In this document: piece after piece, positions 14,569 to 24,005 of the stretch | Layout of the letters: the number at the start of each line of letters is the position of its first letter | Numbering within the stretch: the stretch's first letter is position 1 | The notes under the pieces: generated by a model | Databases searched by the model: none | What the model saw: the letters and a program-made list of their open reading frames with translations, nothing else | Told to the model about the DNA's origin: nothing | Assembly (NCBI RefSeq): GCF_020400605.1 | Contig: NZ_JAINRD010000027.1 | Coordinates: 1 to 64,000, forward strand | Direction: 5' to 3' | Length of the DNA: 64,000 nucleotides | From: Streptomyces aculeolatus | Lineage (GTDB): Bacteria > Actinomycetota > Actinomycetes > Streptomycetales > Streptomycetaceae | Translations under genes and position numbers: made by a program

Positions 14569-17379
14569 ATGTCAGGGGCGCGGCGGGTCTGGACGGCGGT
14601 CGCCGCCGCGCTGCTGAGCGCGCTGACGGTGCTGCTGCTGTGCCGGTACACGGTGGCCGACCCGGCGTACTACACGGGCGCCGTACGGGAGGCCGACGGC
14701 TACCAGCGCATCTACGACGAGGTACTGCCCGACCCCGCGGTCCGCCGGGTGCTGCGCAGCGGCGCGCTGGGCGTCCCGCTGCGTAGCGACGCGGTGGTCG
14801 ACAACCTGCCGCTGCTGGTGCCCCGCCCGGCGCTGGAGCAGGCGGCGGCGAGGCAGGCAAGGGCCCTGGTGGCGGCGCTCACGGGCACCGGCCGCGCGGT
14901 TCCGGGTGACGACTGGCGCGGCCCGGTCACGGAGAGCGCGACGGAGGCGGGCAGCGAGCACCTCCGCGCGCTGCGCGCCGACGCGGACCCCTCCGCGGCG
15001 CGCGGCCTCACCCACCTCATCGCGCGCCTCCGCGAGTACGTCACCCCGTCCAGCCCGTCGCCGGCCCCGACATCGGCGCTGCGGACCGCGGTGGCGGCCT
15101 TCGTCCACGACACGTGGCCCCCGGGTACGGCGCGGCGCATCATGACGGCGCTGGACGAGGTCCTGCCGGGAGCACCGCCGGAACCCCACGGCCCGTCGAC
15201 CGGCGCCGGAGTGGACGGCACGGGGGCGGAGGTCCGCCCGCCGTTGACAGGGCCGCCGGAGTGGTGGTCGGTGGCCGGGAGGGGGTCGGAGACACGGGCG
15301 AAACGCGGTGCGGAGCTGCGCCCGCCGTTGGTCGTGGGTGGCGAGGCGGTGGGGCGGCCGGGGTTGTGGTCGGCGGAGCCGGGGGATGGTGCGGCGGGCG
15401 CGCGGGCAGGACGGGGTCTGGAGCCGCGGGGGCCCGGGGCCGGGGAGGGACCTGGGGCGGAGCCGCGCCCGCCGTTGGTGGTGCGGGGTGAGGGTGTCGG
15501 GCGGCCGGGATGGTGGTCGGCGGTGCCGGGGGATGGTGCGGCGGATGCGGATGTGCCGGTGGGGCGGGGGCCGGAGGCCGGGGAAGGGTCCGGGTTGGAG
15601 TCGCGTGGGCAGACTGCGGGGGGCGGGTCCGGGGCGGAGTCGCGCCCGCCCTCGACGGAGGAAGCGGCGGACCGGCCGGGCGCGCCCTCGGTGGCGTCGG
15701 GGGGTGCCGTGGCGGAGCGGCGGGTGCCACTGGTGGTGGAGGACAGGGCCGGGGCCGGTGCGGATCCGGCGTCGGCGGCCCCGTCGAAACTGCCGGGGTG
15801 GGTGCCGGAGCGCGGCGCGGTGGTACGGACCGTGCTCGCCGCCGCCGCGTCGTGGTGGGCCGTCGCCGGGGTGGCCGCCGCGGCGGCCGTCGCCGGAGTG
15901 CTGGCGCTCCGCGCCGCGGCCCGGAGCGGGCGGCCCCGGGCCCGTACCGCCGCGGCGACGTGCGCCGGCGCCGCGGTACTGACCGCCGCCGCGGGGACCG
16001 CGGTGTGGGCGATGCTGCCGGCGTCCGCGGGGCTGGTGCCGGACGGGCTGCCGCCGAGCGTGGCGGCGCTGCTCACGGACGTGGTGACCGGGCTCTACCG
16101 CGAGGCGGCCCTGAGCTGGGCCGCCGCCCTGCTCGGCCTGACCCTGACCGCGACCGCCCTGGCCCTCACCGCCTCGACCGCCACCCGCAGAACCCTGCAC
16201 CGCACCCTCACCGCGCTCACCCGCCGCCCCTCGACCCCACCGCCAGCCGCCCACCACACCCCGCACCACCATCCGGAACCCCCCGCACCGGCCCGTATCC
16301 CACCCACCTCCCCGACTCCCCCCGAACCCGCCCCGCCCGCCCGCAACCGTCCCCGCGCCCCCGCGCCTCCGCGCCCCTCCCGCCCCCCGAAGGCGACTCG
16401 TTGGGTCCACCGCGCCGGAATCTGCGCCGCCGCCGCAGCCGCCCTCGCTCAGGTCTGGGTGCTCGTCGGCGTCCCCTCCGAGGCGGCCCTCGCCTGCAAC
16501 GGCGACGTCGCCCTCTGCGGGCGGCCCTACGACCGCGTCGTGCAGGTCGGCGCGCACAACGCCATGGCCACCGTGCCCGACGGGTTCCTCGGCGCCCACC
16601 AGGACGTCTCCCTCACCGGGCAGCTCGACCGCGGCGCCCGCGCCCTCCTCCTCGACACCCACTACTGGGAGACCGCCGAGCGCCTCGTGCCGCCCGCCGG
16701 CACCGGCGGGCTCGACGCCGCCGCGCGGGCGACCCTCGTACGGGCCGTGGACTCCGTCGTGCGGCCGCGGCCCGGGACGTGGCTGTGCCACGGGCCCTGC
16801 CGCATGGGCGCCACCCCGCTCGCCGCGCAACTGCGCGAGCTGCGCGGCTGGCTGGAGGAGCATCCGCGGGACGTGGTGACCCTGATCCTCCAGGACGCCA
16901 TCACCCCCCGCGATACGGAACGCGCCTTCCGCGCCGCCGGCCTCGGGCCGTACCTGTTCCGGCCCGACCCCGACCCCGCCGCCCCCTGGCCGACGCTCGG
17001 CGAGATGGCCGGCTCCGGGCGGCGGCTCGTGGTCTTCGCCGAGGAGGCCGACGGGCCCGCGCCCTGGTACCGGAACTTCTACGACTACGCCGTCGAGACC
17101 CCGTACCGCGCGCGCAGCGCCGGCGACCTGAGCTGCGCGCCCCACCGCGGCGGCACCGACCCCCGCAAGCAGCTCTTCCTCCTCAACCACTTCGTCACCC
17201 ACGGCATGGGCGCCCCCCGCGCCGAGGCCGCCGCCGTCAACGACGCCGACGTCATCGTCCGCCGCGCCACGACGTGCGCGCTGCTGCGCGGGCGGCTGCC
17301 GACCATCGTCGCCGTGAACCACATGACCCTCGGGGACGCCGTCGGCGCGGTGCGGCGCCTCAACGCCGGGACGTCCTGA
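14569..17379 (+). CDS. Multi-span membrane protein with low-complexity loop and C-terminal PI-PLC-like domain
   Basis: A 936-residue membrane protein. A hydrophobic segment at about 8-26 precedes an extracytoplasmic domain (30-215) with 'YYTGAVREADGYQRIYDEVL'. Residues about 215-410 are a Gly/Arg/Pro-rich linker with imperfect repeats. Three hydrophobic segments follow (about 426-450, 463-488, 514-535), then a Pro/His-rich stretch and another helix near 617-640. The C-terminal 290 residues resemble the PI-PLC X fold: 'VQVGAHNAMATV' (His about 663), 'RGARALLLDTHYW' (His about 698), 'TWLCHGPCRMGA' and a late 'FLLNHFVTHGMG'. The two histidines fit the usual acid/base pair, but the phosphodiesterase family is broad and the substrate is unknown. 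The gene ends 12 nt from the convergent hydrolase gene. The ATG at 14569 is the only plausible start. Confidence 0.82.
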   Translation: MSGARRVWTAVAAALLSALTVLLLCRYTVADPAYYTGAVREADGYQRIYDEVLPDPAVRRVLRSGALGVPLRSDAVVDNLPLLVPRPALEQAAARQARALVAALTGTGRAVPGDDWRGPVTESATEAGSEHLRALRADADPSAARGLTHLIARLREYVTPSSPSPAPTSALRTAVAAFVHDTWPPGTARRIMTALDEVLPGAPPEPHGPSTGAGVDGTGAEVRPPLTGPPEWWSVAGRGSETRAKRGAELRPPLVVGGEAVGRPGLWSAEPGDGAAGARAGRGLEPRGPGAGEGPGAEPRPPLVVRGEGVGRPGWWSAVPGDGAADADVPVGRGPEAGEGSGLESRGQTAGGGSGAESRPPSTEEAADRPGAPSVASGGAVAERRVPLVVEDRAGAGADPASAAPSKLPGWVPERGAVVRTVLAAAASWWAVAGVAAAAAVAGVLALRAAARSGRPRARTAAATCAGAAVLTAAAGTAVWAMLPASAGLVPDGLPPSVAALLTDVVTGLYREAALSWAAALLGLTLTATALALTASTATRRTLHRTLTALTRRPSTPPPAAHHTPHHHPEPPAPARIPPTSPTPPEPAPPARNRPRAPAPPRPSRPPKATRWVHRAGICAAAAAALAQVWVLVGVPSEAALACNGDVALCGRPYDRVVQVGAHNAMATVPDGFLGAHQDVSLTGQLDRGARALLLDTHYWETAERLVPPAGTGGLDAAARATLVRAVDSVVRPRPGTWLCHGPCRMGATPLAAQLRELRGWLEEHPRDVVTLILQDAITPRDTERAFRAAGLGPYLFRPDPDPAAPWPTLGEMAGSGRRLVVFAEEADGPAPWYRNFYDYAVETPYRARSAGDLSCAPHRGGTDPRKQLFLLNHFVTHGMGAPRAEAAAVNDADVIVRRATTCALLRGRLPTIVAVNHMTLGDAVGAVRRLNAGTS
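15218..15660 (+). repeat. Imperfect tandem coding repeats in the membrane-protein linker
   Basis: The linker of the PI-PLC-like protein contains about four degenerate copies of a roughly 45-60 residue unit built around 'GAExRPPLVVxGExVGRPG' and 'WWSAxPGDGAA' (for example 'GAELRPPLVVGGEAVGRPG' and 'GAEPRPPLVVRGEGVGRPG'). At DNA level the block is G-rich on the + strand, with runs of gggg and ggtggtc. It is in frame and probably length-variable among strains. Confidence 0.65.
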
Positions 17380-17391
17380 GGGAGCCGCCGG

Positions 17392-19074
17392 TCAGCCGCA
17401 GCGCGTTCCCTCCCGCGGCAGGTTGCCCTCGAACAGGAAGCGGTCGACGTTGCCGTCGACGCAGTCGTTCCCGGTGATGTAGCCGGTGTGGCCGTCACCC
17501 TGGTAGGTCAGCACGACGGAGTCGTTGCCGAGCGCCTTCGCCATGTCCGCCCCGCCCTTGTACGGGGTGGCGGGGTCGCCGGTGGTGGCGACGAGCAGCG
17601 CCGCCGGGGCGTCCGTGGCGCGTACGCGGCGGGAGTCGTTGTCGCCGGGGACGGGCCAGCCCGTGCAGGTCAGCAACTGGCCGGCCATGAACGTGCCGAA
17701 GACCGGGGACGCCTTGGTGAACTCGGGTCTGGCCTCCTCCACGTCCGCGGCGGTGTAGCGGTCGCTGGTGTCGCGGCAGGTGACGGCGGTGAAGGCGGCG
17801 TCCGCGTTGTCCTCGCCGCCGCGCTGCGAGATCCCCGAGCCCGACCCCGGCACCACCGCCCCTGGAACCACCGCACCCGGAACGGCTGACCCCGGCGCCC
17901 CCGCGCCGCCGCCTCCGCCCGCCAGCCGTACCAGCGGCGCCCCGTTGCCGTTCCCGAGCGCGGTCAGCGCGCGCCGCAGGTCCGGCCACAGCTCCGTCGT
18001 GTACATCGCGTTCGTCAGCGCGTCGACGAACGTCGTCTGGTCCAGCACGCCCGCCGCGGTCTCGATCTCCCGCCCGTCGAGCAGGCCGAAGAGCTGCCGT
18101 ATCTCCTTCCTGGCCGCCGAGGGGTTGCCGCCCAGCGGGCACTTCGACGCGCCGCGCTTCGTGCAGTCGTCGGTGAAGTCGTCCAGCGCGCGCTGGAAGG
18201 CGTGCGCGTTGGCGAGGTAGGTCTGCCGGCTGTCCTTCAGCGGGTCCTCGACCCCGTCCAGGACGATCCGTCCCGCCTTGTCCGGGTAGTGGTGCAGGTA
18301 GTCGGCGCCCAGCTTGGTGCCGTAGGAGAAGCCCATGTACGTGAGCTTGTCCTCGCCGAGCGTCGCCCGCAGCACGTCGAGGTCGCGGGCGGAGTCGACG
18401 GTGCCGACCCACGGCAGGAGCTGCGCCGAGTCCTCCTCGCACAGCCTGCCCTGGAGCCGGTGGTACGCCGCGAGCCGGTCGGCCTCCGTGCGGTCGTCGG
18501 GGGAGCGGTCCAGGCTCTTCGTCTGCCGCGCGGTCGGCCGCGCGCAGCGTACGGGGCTGCTCTCGCCGACGCCGCGCGGGTCGTGGGCGACGACGTCGTA
18601 GCGCTCGTTGAGCTTCGCGAACTTCGCGCCGAGGCCCGCGAGGCCCTCGACGCCGGACTCGCCGGGGCCGCCGAAGTTGAGCACGAGGGAGCCGATGCGC
18701 TCGTCCTCCGGGCCGGTCGCGGGCAGCCGGGCGACGGCGAGGTGCAGGTCGCCGCGGTCGGTGGCGGCGTAGTCGCGGGGGACCTGGACCCGGGAGCACT
18801 GGAGCCGTTCGAGGTAGGCGGGGGCCTTGCGGCCCGCCTTCTTCTCCGCCTCCGCGACCGCGTGACCGCAGTCGTTCCACGACACGGACTGGTTGTAGTA
18901 CGGGGCGAGCGGCGCCGTGTCGTCGTCGGCGGGGCGCTGGACGGGGGCGCCGGCCGGGTGCGCGGCCGTGAGCGCGAGGGCGCCGGCGAACGGCAGGACC
19001 GCGACGGCGAGGGCGGCGCGGCGGGACGCGGAACGGCGGCGACGGGCGGGGGATATGTCGTGGTTCGCTCCCAT
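17392..19074 (-). CDS. Secreted alpha/beta hydrolase of the tripeptidyl aminopeptidase (TAP/SlpD-E) family
   Basis: A 560-residue exported serine hydrolase that probably removes short peptides from protein N-termini, as Streptomyces Tap and SlpD/SlpE do. A basic N-terminus (SPARRRRSASRRAA) and hydrophobic segment up to about residue 45 form the signal. The alpha/beta hydrolase core has the oxyanion region 'LVLNFGGPGESG', the nucleophile elbow 'GFSYGTKLG' with Ser about 250, Asp in 'TTGDPATPY' (about 500) and His in 'GDGHTGY' (about 527), the last two inside the C-terminal TAP-like domain. Cysteine pairs suit an extracellular protein. An unusual glycine/valine repeat ('GGGGGAGAPG', then two copies of VPGAVVPG) is inserted at about 385-410. 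The start was taken at ATG 19074 (MGANHDISP). It is convergent with the PI-PLC-like gene, with 12 nt between. Confidence 0.9.
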   Translation of the reverse strand: MGANHDISPARRRRSASRRAALAVAVLPFAGALALTAAHPAGAPVQRPADDDTAPLAPYYNQSVSWNDCGHAVAEAEKKAGRKAPAYLERLQCSRVQVPRDYAATDRGDLHLAVARLPATGPEDERIGSLVLNFGGPGESGVEGLAGLGAKFAKLNERYDVVAHDPRGVGESSPVRCARPTARQTKSLDRSPDDRTEADRLAAYHRLQGRLCEEDSAQLLPWVGTVDSARDLDVLRATLGEDKLTYMGFSYGTKLGADYLHHYPDKAGRIVLDGVEDPLKDSRQTYLANAHAFQRALDDFTDDCTKRGASKCPLGGNPSAARKEIRQLFGLLDGREIETAAGVLDQTTFVDALTNAMYTTELWPDLRRALTALGNGNGAPLVRLAGGGGGAGAPGSAVPGAVVPGAVVPGSGSGISQRGGEDNADAAFTAVTCRDTSDRYTAADVEEARPEFTKASPVFGTFMAGQLLTCTGWPVPGDNDSRRVRATDAPAALLVATTGDPATPYKGGADMAKALGNDSVVLTYQGDGHTGYITGNDCVDGNVDRFLFEGNLPREGTRCG

Positions 19075-19266
19075 AGGCCACACGGTAAGCGCGGCCCCGT
19101 ACGCCCGCACCCGCGGCGCGGGCCGCCGGACGCCCGCCGGCGTACCCCCGCGGAGCCGCGTGCGGCACCGGTCCCGGCGCAGTGCGCGGAGCCGTGCGCG
19201 GAGCCGAGGGCCGCCGGGCGCAAAACGGGGCGCGCGGCTGCCCTGCGGGCTGGGATGCTGGCCCGC

Positions 19267-20079
<813 letters not shown>

Positions 20080-20214
20080 CACCCCCGCGCCGAGGGGCCC
20101 GGCCGGGCCCGTACCGCCGCCCGGCTGCCGCACAGCAGCACGACGTTCGCCCCGCCCCGCAGACCCTTCCCGCGCTCGGAACCTTCGCCCACCGCCGAAC
20201 CAGGAGATCGAACA

Positions 20215-20264
20215 TGAGCGTGCCCGACCGCTGCACACCGCGCCGCCTCCGGTGGCACCGGTGA
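20215..20264 (+). CDS. Possible 16-codon leader ORF overlapping the next gene
   Basis: ATG 20215 opens a 16-residue frame (MSVPDRCTPRRLRWHR) ending in TGA at 20262-20264. The strongest ribosome site in the area, AGGAGA, is 7 nt before this ATG, whereas the downstream 213-aa gene has none. The short frame ends inside the first codons of that gene (GTG 20252), so ribosomes finishing it could reinitiate. It is too short for homology; it may equally be a coincidence, or the real gene may have a frameshift here. Confidence 0.3.
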
Positions 20265-20893
20265 TCGTGATGCAGCCGGTCCTGGAGTTCTACGCCCCCG
20301 GCGGATTCGACCTCTGGCCTCTCTCCGAGGAGGCGCCGTTCGGGTACCTGGCGCTCAGCGGTGAACTGACCACCGCCGAGGTCGGGACAGCGGTGATGTC
20401 CATCGCCCGGTGCAACGACATCGACCCCGACCCCGCAGCGGGAGACGACCGCCCGCCCCGGCCGGCCGACCCGCTCGGCTCCTTCCTGCACGGGCTGCTG
20501 ACCTTCGACGACCTCTTCGCCGCCGGCGGCCTGCGCGTCACGGACCACTCCACCGGCGTCACGTTCCTCCCCGGCTGCTGCAACGGCCTGGAGGACTGGC
20601 GCGAGTGGTACGGCATCGTCGACGCCGGCGCACCGGCGTCCTTCGGACACGACCCCGACCCGGCAGCCGAGCTGATCGATGGCACCGTCCGCCTCACCGT
20701 GGACGCCGAGCAGGACGACAGCCCGGTGATCGACTTGCCTGCCGCGGACCTCCGGCCGCTGCTGGACGGGGTGGAGCGCGACCTCGCCGGCTTCCTCGCG
20801 CTGGCGACCGGCTGGGCCGGCGAGCAGCTGGCGGACGGCGCCGCCCCCGTGGCCGCGGCCCTCGCCCGAGTTCTCGCCCACCCGGCCCGGTGA
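20252..20893 (+). CDS. Hypothetical protein, acidic, 213 aa
   Basis: I do not recognise a family. The protein is cytoplasmic and acidic, without signal peptide or membrane helix. Visible features are 'VLEFYAPGGFDLWPL' at the N-terminus, a Cys pair in 'FLPGCCNGLEDW' near residue 110, and a C-terminal helical region. The 'LSGELTTAEVGTAVMSIARC' and 'GLEDWREWYGIVD' stretches suggest an SMI1/SUKH-like or barnase-inhibitor-like small regulatory fold, but this is only an impression. The GTG 20252 start lacks its own ribosome site and overlaps the 16-codon leader; ATG 20270 is an alternative. Codon usage with G/C at third positions supports a real gene. Confidence 0.6.
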   Translation: MAPVIVMQPVLEFYAPGGFDLWPLSEEAPFGYLALSGELTTAEVGTAVMSIARCNDIDPDPAAGDDRPPRPADPLGSFLHGLLTFDDLFAAGGLRVTDHSTGVTFLPGCCNGLEDWREWYGIVDAGAPASFGHDPDPAAELIDGTVRLTVDAEQDDSPVIDLPAADLRPLLDGVERDLAGFLALATGWAGEQLADGAAPVAAALARVLAHPAR

Positions 20894-20945
20894 CACCCGA
20901 ACCTCTGCGCGCCGGCTGCCCGCAGCCCCCGCGGCCCGTCCTCCG

Positions 20946-21338
20946 TTACGCGCCCGGGGGTATGCGGTCGCGTTCGCCCGGCCAGTCCAGCGTCAGGCGG
21001 TGTGCCCGGGGGAGTTTGGCGACCACCAGGTCGTACGAGTCCTCGATCATCTCCAGCACCAGGTCCTCGGGCACGGCGCCGTCGAGGCGGACCGTGTTCC
21101 AGTGGCGCTTGTTCAGGTGGTACCCGCCGACGATCTCCGGGTACGTCGCGCGCAGTTGCACCGCCAGGTCCGGCTCGCACTTCAGGCTCACCGACAGCGG
21201 CGCGGCGGCCAGCTCGCTGAGCGCGAACATCTTGCCGCCGACCTTGAAGACGGAGACCGCCCGGTGGCGGTCGAAGGGCCACTCCTCGACGGCCCCGTTC
21301 GGCTCCAGGCAGGCGGCGCGAAGCTGGTCAGGTTCCAT
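20946..21338 (-). CDS. MmcQ/YjbR family protein
   Basis: A 130-residue protein with the CyaY-like fold of the YjbR family (DUF419), sometimes called DNA-binding. Conserved stretches are 'LEPNGAVEEWPFD', 'VFKVGGKMFALSEL', 'SVSLKCEPDLAVQLRATYP' and 'GYHLNKRHWNTVRLDG', with the typical 'HLNKRHWNT' motif. The length is the family norm. The biochemical role is not established. It is a single gene, separated from the convergent hypothetical by 52 nt and from the following glycosylase gene by about 110 nt. Confidence 0.88.
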   Translation of the reverse strand: MEPDQLRAACLEPNGAVEEWPFDRHRAVSVFKVGGKMFALSELAAAPLSVSLKCEPDLAVQLRATYPEIVGGYHLNKRHWNTVRLDGAVPEDLVLEMIEDSYDLVVAKLPRAHRLTLDWPGERDRIPPGA

Positions 21339-21447
21339 GCGCCCAGTATGGGAGCCCCCACTGACACCGCACGGCGAGCGCCCGCCAGGGGCGTACGCGG
21401 AGGGGCCCGGATGGCGGACCGCCGCCCGCCCCAGCCGCCCGCGGGCC

Positions 21448-22194
21448 CTACAGCCCCGCCGACGTCGCCGCCGCCGTCAGCACCTCCCGCAGCATCGCCG
21501 GCGTCAGCCGGCCGGTGAAGGTGTTCTGCTGGCTGACGTGGTAGCACCCGTACAGCTCCAGCGGCGCGCCCCCGTCCGCCCGCCGCAGCGTCGTGTGCGC
21601 CCCGTGCCCGAACTCCGGGCGCGGGCGCGGCACTTCCCAGCCCGCCGCGGCCAGCACCGGCAGCGCCGCCTGCCAGCCGAACGCGCCGAGCACCACCGCC
21701 GAGCGCAGCGTCGGCCGCAGCAGCTCGATCTCGCGGACGAGCCAGGGCCGGCAGGTGTCGCGCTCGGTCGGCGTCGGCTTGTTCTCGGGCGGGGCGCAGT
21801 GGACGGGGGCGGTGATGCGGACGCCGCGCAGGGTCAGGCCGTCGCCGCGGTGGGTGGCGGTGGGCCGGCTGGCGAGGCCGGTGGCGTGCAGGGCGGCGTA
21901 CAGGACGTCGCCGGAGCGGTCGCCGGTGAACATCCGCCCGGTGCGGTTGGCGCCGTGGGCGGCGGGGGCGAGGCCGATGATCAGCATCGCGGCGTCCGCG
22001 GGGCCGAAGCCGGGGACGGGGCGGCCCCAGTAGTCCCAGTCGGCGAACGCCTTGCGTTTGGTCGCCGCGACCTCCTCCCGCCAGGCGACCAGGCGCGGGC
22101 AGGCGCGGCACTCGCACAGCCGCCCGTCCAGTTCGGCGACGGTACGGGTGAGGGGGGCGGTGTCGGCGGGGAGCGGGGGTTCCGTGGTGGTCAT
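21448..22194 (-). CDS. Uracil-DNA glycosylase, family 5-like, iron-sulfur type
   Basis: Removes uracil, and probably other deaminated bases, from DNA to start base-excision repair. The 248-residue protein has the [4Fe-4S] cysteines of family 4/5 enzymes: a pair in 'CECRACPRL' near residues 27-33, and further cysteines in 'ITAPVHCAPPENKPT' and 'ERDTCRPWL'. Motif 1 reads 'IIGLAPAAHGANRTGRMF', with GLAPAAHGANR characteristic of family 5 (UDGb), lacking the polar catalytic residue of other families. The C-terminal 'YHVSQQNTFTGRLT' loop is also UDGb-like. I took ATG 22194 (MTTTEPPL); ATG 22206 is possible. It stands alone. Confidence 0.93.
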   Translation of the reverse strand: MTTTEPPLPADTAPLTRTVAELDGRLCECRACPRLVAWREEVAATKRKAFADWDYWGRPVPGFGPADAAMLIIGLAPAAHGANRTGRMFTGDRSGDVLYAALHATGLASRPTATHRGDGLTLRGVRITAPVHCAPPENKPTPTERDTCRPWLVREIELLRPTLRSAVVLGAFGWQAALPVLAAAGWEVPRPRPEFGHGAHTTLRRADGGAPLELYGCYHVSQQNTFTGRLTPAMLREVLTAAATSAGL

Positions 22195-22364
22195 TGGTGC
22201 CAGCATGCCCGAAGGTGGCCGGCGGTGCCGAACGGGGTCCCTGTACACCTCTGCACATTCGAACTGGTATCCCGAAATGACCTTTGACCAGGGGAGTTTG
22301 TCAGTCGGTGGCGGTATCATAGAGGGAGTGAAGACGGGCCAAGACGAGGCCGAGGAGGTCGCCC

Positions 22365-22616
22365 ATGCCAGTGGCGTACGCCCCGACACCCCTGCCCAAG
22401 AAGCCGCTTCCGGCAGGTATGCCGCGTGAGTGGTATGTCGCGCACAACCGCATGCTGAAGGCCATGCGCATCGCCATCGCACTGCTCGACACCGGGGTCT
22501 ACACCCCGCAGCGCGCCCGCAACGAGGTGATACGCCACACCGCCGAACGCATCGGCGTCCACCCGCCCTCGCTCACCACCTGCCGGCTGGTGCGCAACCT
22601 GCTCCCGCTCATCTGA
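22365..22616 (+). CDS. Small basic protein, 83 aa, unknown function
   Basis: An 83-residue basic protein with an excellent ribosome site (GAGGAGG about 8 nt before ATG 22365). The N-terminus is Pro/Lys-rich ('PTPLPKKPLPAGMPREWYV'), followed by two amphipathic helices ('RMLKAMRIAIALLDTGVYT' and 'RARNEVIRHTAERIGVHPP'). No signal peptide. The second half looks like a small helical, possibly nucleic-acid-binding domain. It resembles small conserved streptomycete proteins of no known function. The upstream 170 nt are less GC-rich than the surroundings and may hold its promoter. Confidence 0.6.
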   Translation: MPVAYAPTPLPKKPLPAGMPREWYVAHNRMLKAMRIAIALLDTGVYTPQRARNEVIRHTAERIGVHPPSLTTCRLVRNLLPLI

Positions 22617-22943
22617 CCGCGCCGTCCTGACCGCGCCCGTTCCGAGCACGTCGTCCCGGACCGCGTCGACCTGACGGCGCCGTCCTGACCGCGTCGATCC
22701 GACCGCGTACCGCGTACCGCGTACCGCCTACCGCGTGCCGGGCGCGGGGCCCGGTCCGCAGGCCACGAGCCTGCGGGCCGTACGCCCCGCGCCCGCGCAC
22801 ACGCGTCCGAACCCCGGCACCCCAGCCCCCCGCCCGGAAAAACCGGCTGCGCCGCGTCCGTTCCAGCGCCCACACTGGACGTCCCGACACGGCGCACACT
22901 CCCTGCGCGCGCCGCACCCCGACCCGAAACAGGAGCCCGCCGC
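22617..22943. other. Non-coding gap with short GC-rich direct repeats
   Basis: 327 nt without a convincing gene. The left part repeats 'gaccgcg' and 'ccgtcctgaccgcg' units; the right part leads into the AGGAG ribosome site of the MoxR gene. No tRNA or strong hairpin is seen. Confidence 0.5.
22702..22736 (+). repeat. Heptanucleotide tandem repeat, five copies
   Basis: Five head-to-tail copies of ACCGCGT, the fourth with one change (ACCGCCT), lie in the non-coding gap before the MoxR gene. This looks like replication slippage; copy number may vary between strains. Confidence 0.8.
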
Positions 22944-24005
22944 GTGCAGGCAGCAGTCACCGTCACCCCCGCCCGGATCCCCGAGTTGCTGCTCGGCCTC
23001 GCCACCGTGCGCCCGGTCTTCCTCTGGGGCGCCCCCGGCATCGGCAAGTCCTCGCTGGTGCGGAAGTTCGCCGACTCCCTCGGCCTCGACTGCGTCAGCC
23101 TCATCGGCACCCAGCTCGCCCCCGAGGACCTCATCGGCGTCCCGCAGATCCGCGACGGGCGCAGCGTCTTCTGCCCGCCGGAGGCCATCGCCCGCGACGA
23201 GGCGTACTGCCTGTTCCTCGACGAGCTGAACGCCGCCACCCCCGACGTGCAGAAGGCGTTCTACTCCCTCATCCTCGACCGCCGCATCGGCAACTACGAG
23301 CTGCCCGAGGGCAGCATCGTCATCGGCGCCGGGAACCGCGCCACGGACAACGCGCTGGCCCGCCCCATGGCCTCCGCCCTCGTCAACCGCCTCGCCCACG
23401 TCCACCTGGAGGCGTCCGCCACCGACTGGCTGGTCTGGGCCGGCGAGCACGGCATCCACCCCTGGGTCACGGACTACCTGACGGACCGCCCCGACCACCT
23501 GTGGTCCAAGCCGCCGAAGACGGAGGAGCCGTTCTCCACCCCGCGCTCGTGGCACATGCTCTCCGACGCGCTGCACTCCTTCGGCCCGGCCCTCGACGAC
23601 CACACCCTGAAGACCGTCGCGCACGGCACGCTCACGCCCGCGCACGCCGTGTCCTTCTGCGGGTACGTCAAGATCGTCCGGCACCGCTACGGCGTCGAGG
23701 CCATCCTCAAGGGCGACGCCTCCTGGCCCCGCCGCACCGAGGACCGCGACCTGCTCTACTACCTCGCCGAGGCGTTCCGCGGCCGGCTCGTCAAGGAGCT
23801 GCCCGCGAGCAAGGAGCACGCCTCGCCCGCCGTGCGCGAGACCGCGTACCGCGCCAAGGCGCTTCTGGTCCAACTGGCCGAGATATCCGTGGAGGTGGCG
23901 CAGACCGTCATCGCCGAGGACGCGGACGGGCAGCCGGTGCTGCCGGCCTGGTTCCTGGTCGAGGCGGCCCGCGACATGCCGCGCCTGGTGGAGGCGCGCA
24001 GATGA
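22944..24005 (+). CDS. MoxR-type AAA+ ATPase
   Basis: A 353-residue AAA+ ATPase of the MoxR class, chaperone-like ATPases that act with VWA-domain partners on protein complexes. Walker A is 'WGAPGIGKSSL' (about 29-39), Walker B is 'CLFLDELNAA' (about 92-101), and sensor 1 is in 'VIGAGNRATDNALARPMAS'. The C-terminal helical lid follows. The GTG start at 22944 (MQAAVTVTPARI) has AGGAG at good spacing. The stop overlaps the start of the next gene by 4 nt, and the two form an obvious pair: ATPase plus metal-site/VWA partner, as in other MoxR operons. Substrate unknown. Confidence 0.92.
   Translation: MQAAVTVTPARIPELLLGLATVRPVFLWGAPGIGKSSLVRKFADSLGLDCVSLIGTQLAPEDLIGVPQIRDGRSVFCPPEAIARDEAYCLFLDELNAATPDVQKAFYSLILDRRIGNYELPEGSIVIGAGNRATDNALARPMASALVNRLAHVHLEASATDWLVWAGEHGIHPWVTDYLTDRPDHLWSKPPKTEEPFSTPRSWHMLSDALHSFGPALDDHTLKTVAHGTLTPAHAVSFCGYVKIVRHRYGVEAILKGDASWPRRTEDRDLLYYLAEAFRGRLVKELPASKEHASPAVRETAYRAKALLVQLAEISVEVAQTVIAEDADGQPVLPAWFLVEAARDMPRLVEARR

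Noticed and set aside
22284..22320. TTGACC ... TATCAT promoter upstream of the 83-aa gene
   Set aside because: The spacing between the two boxes is about 25 nt, too long for a vegetative promoter; a second TTGTCA is too close to the -10-like box.
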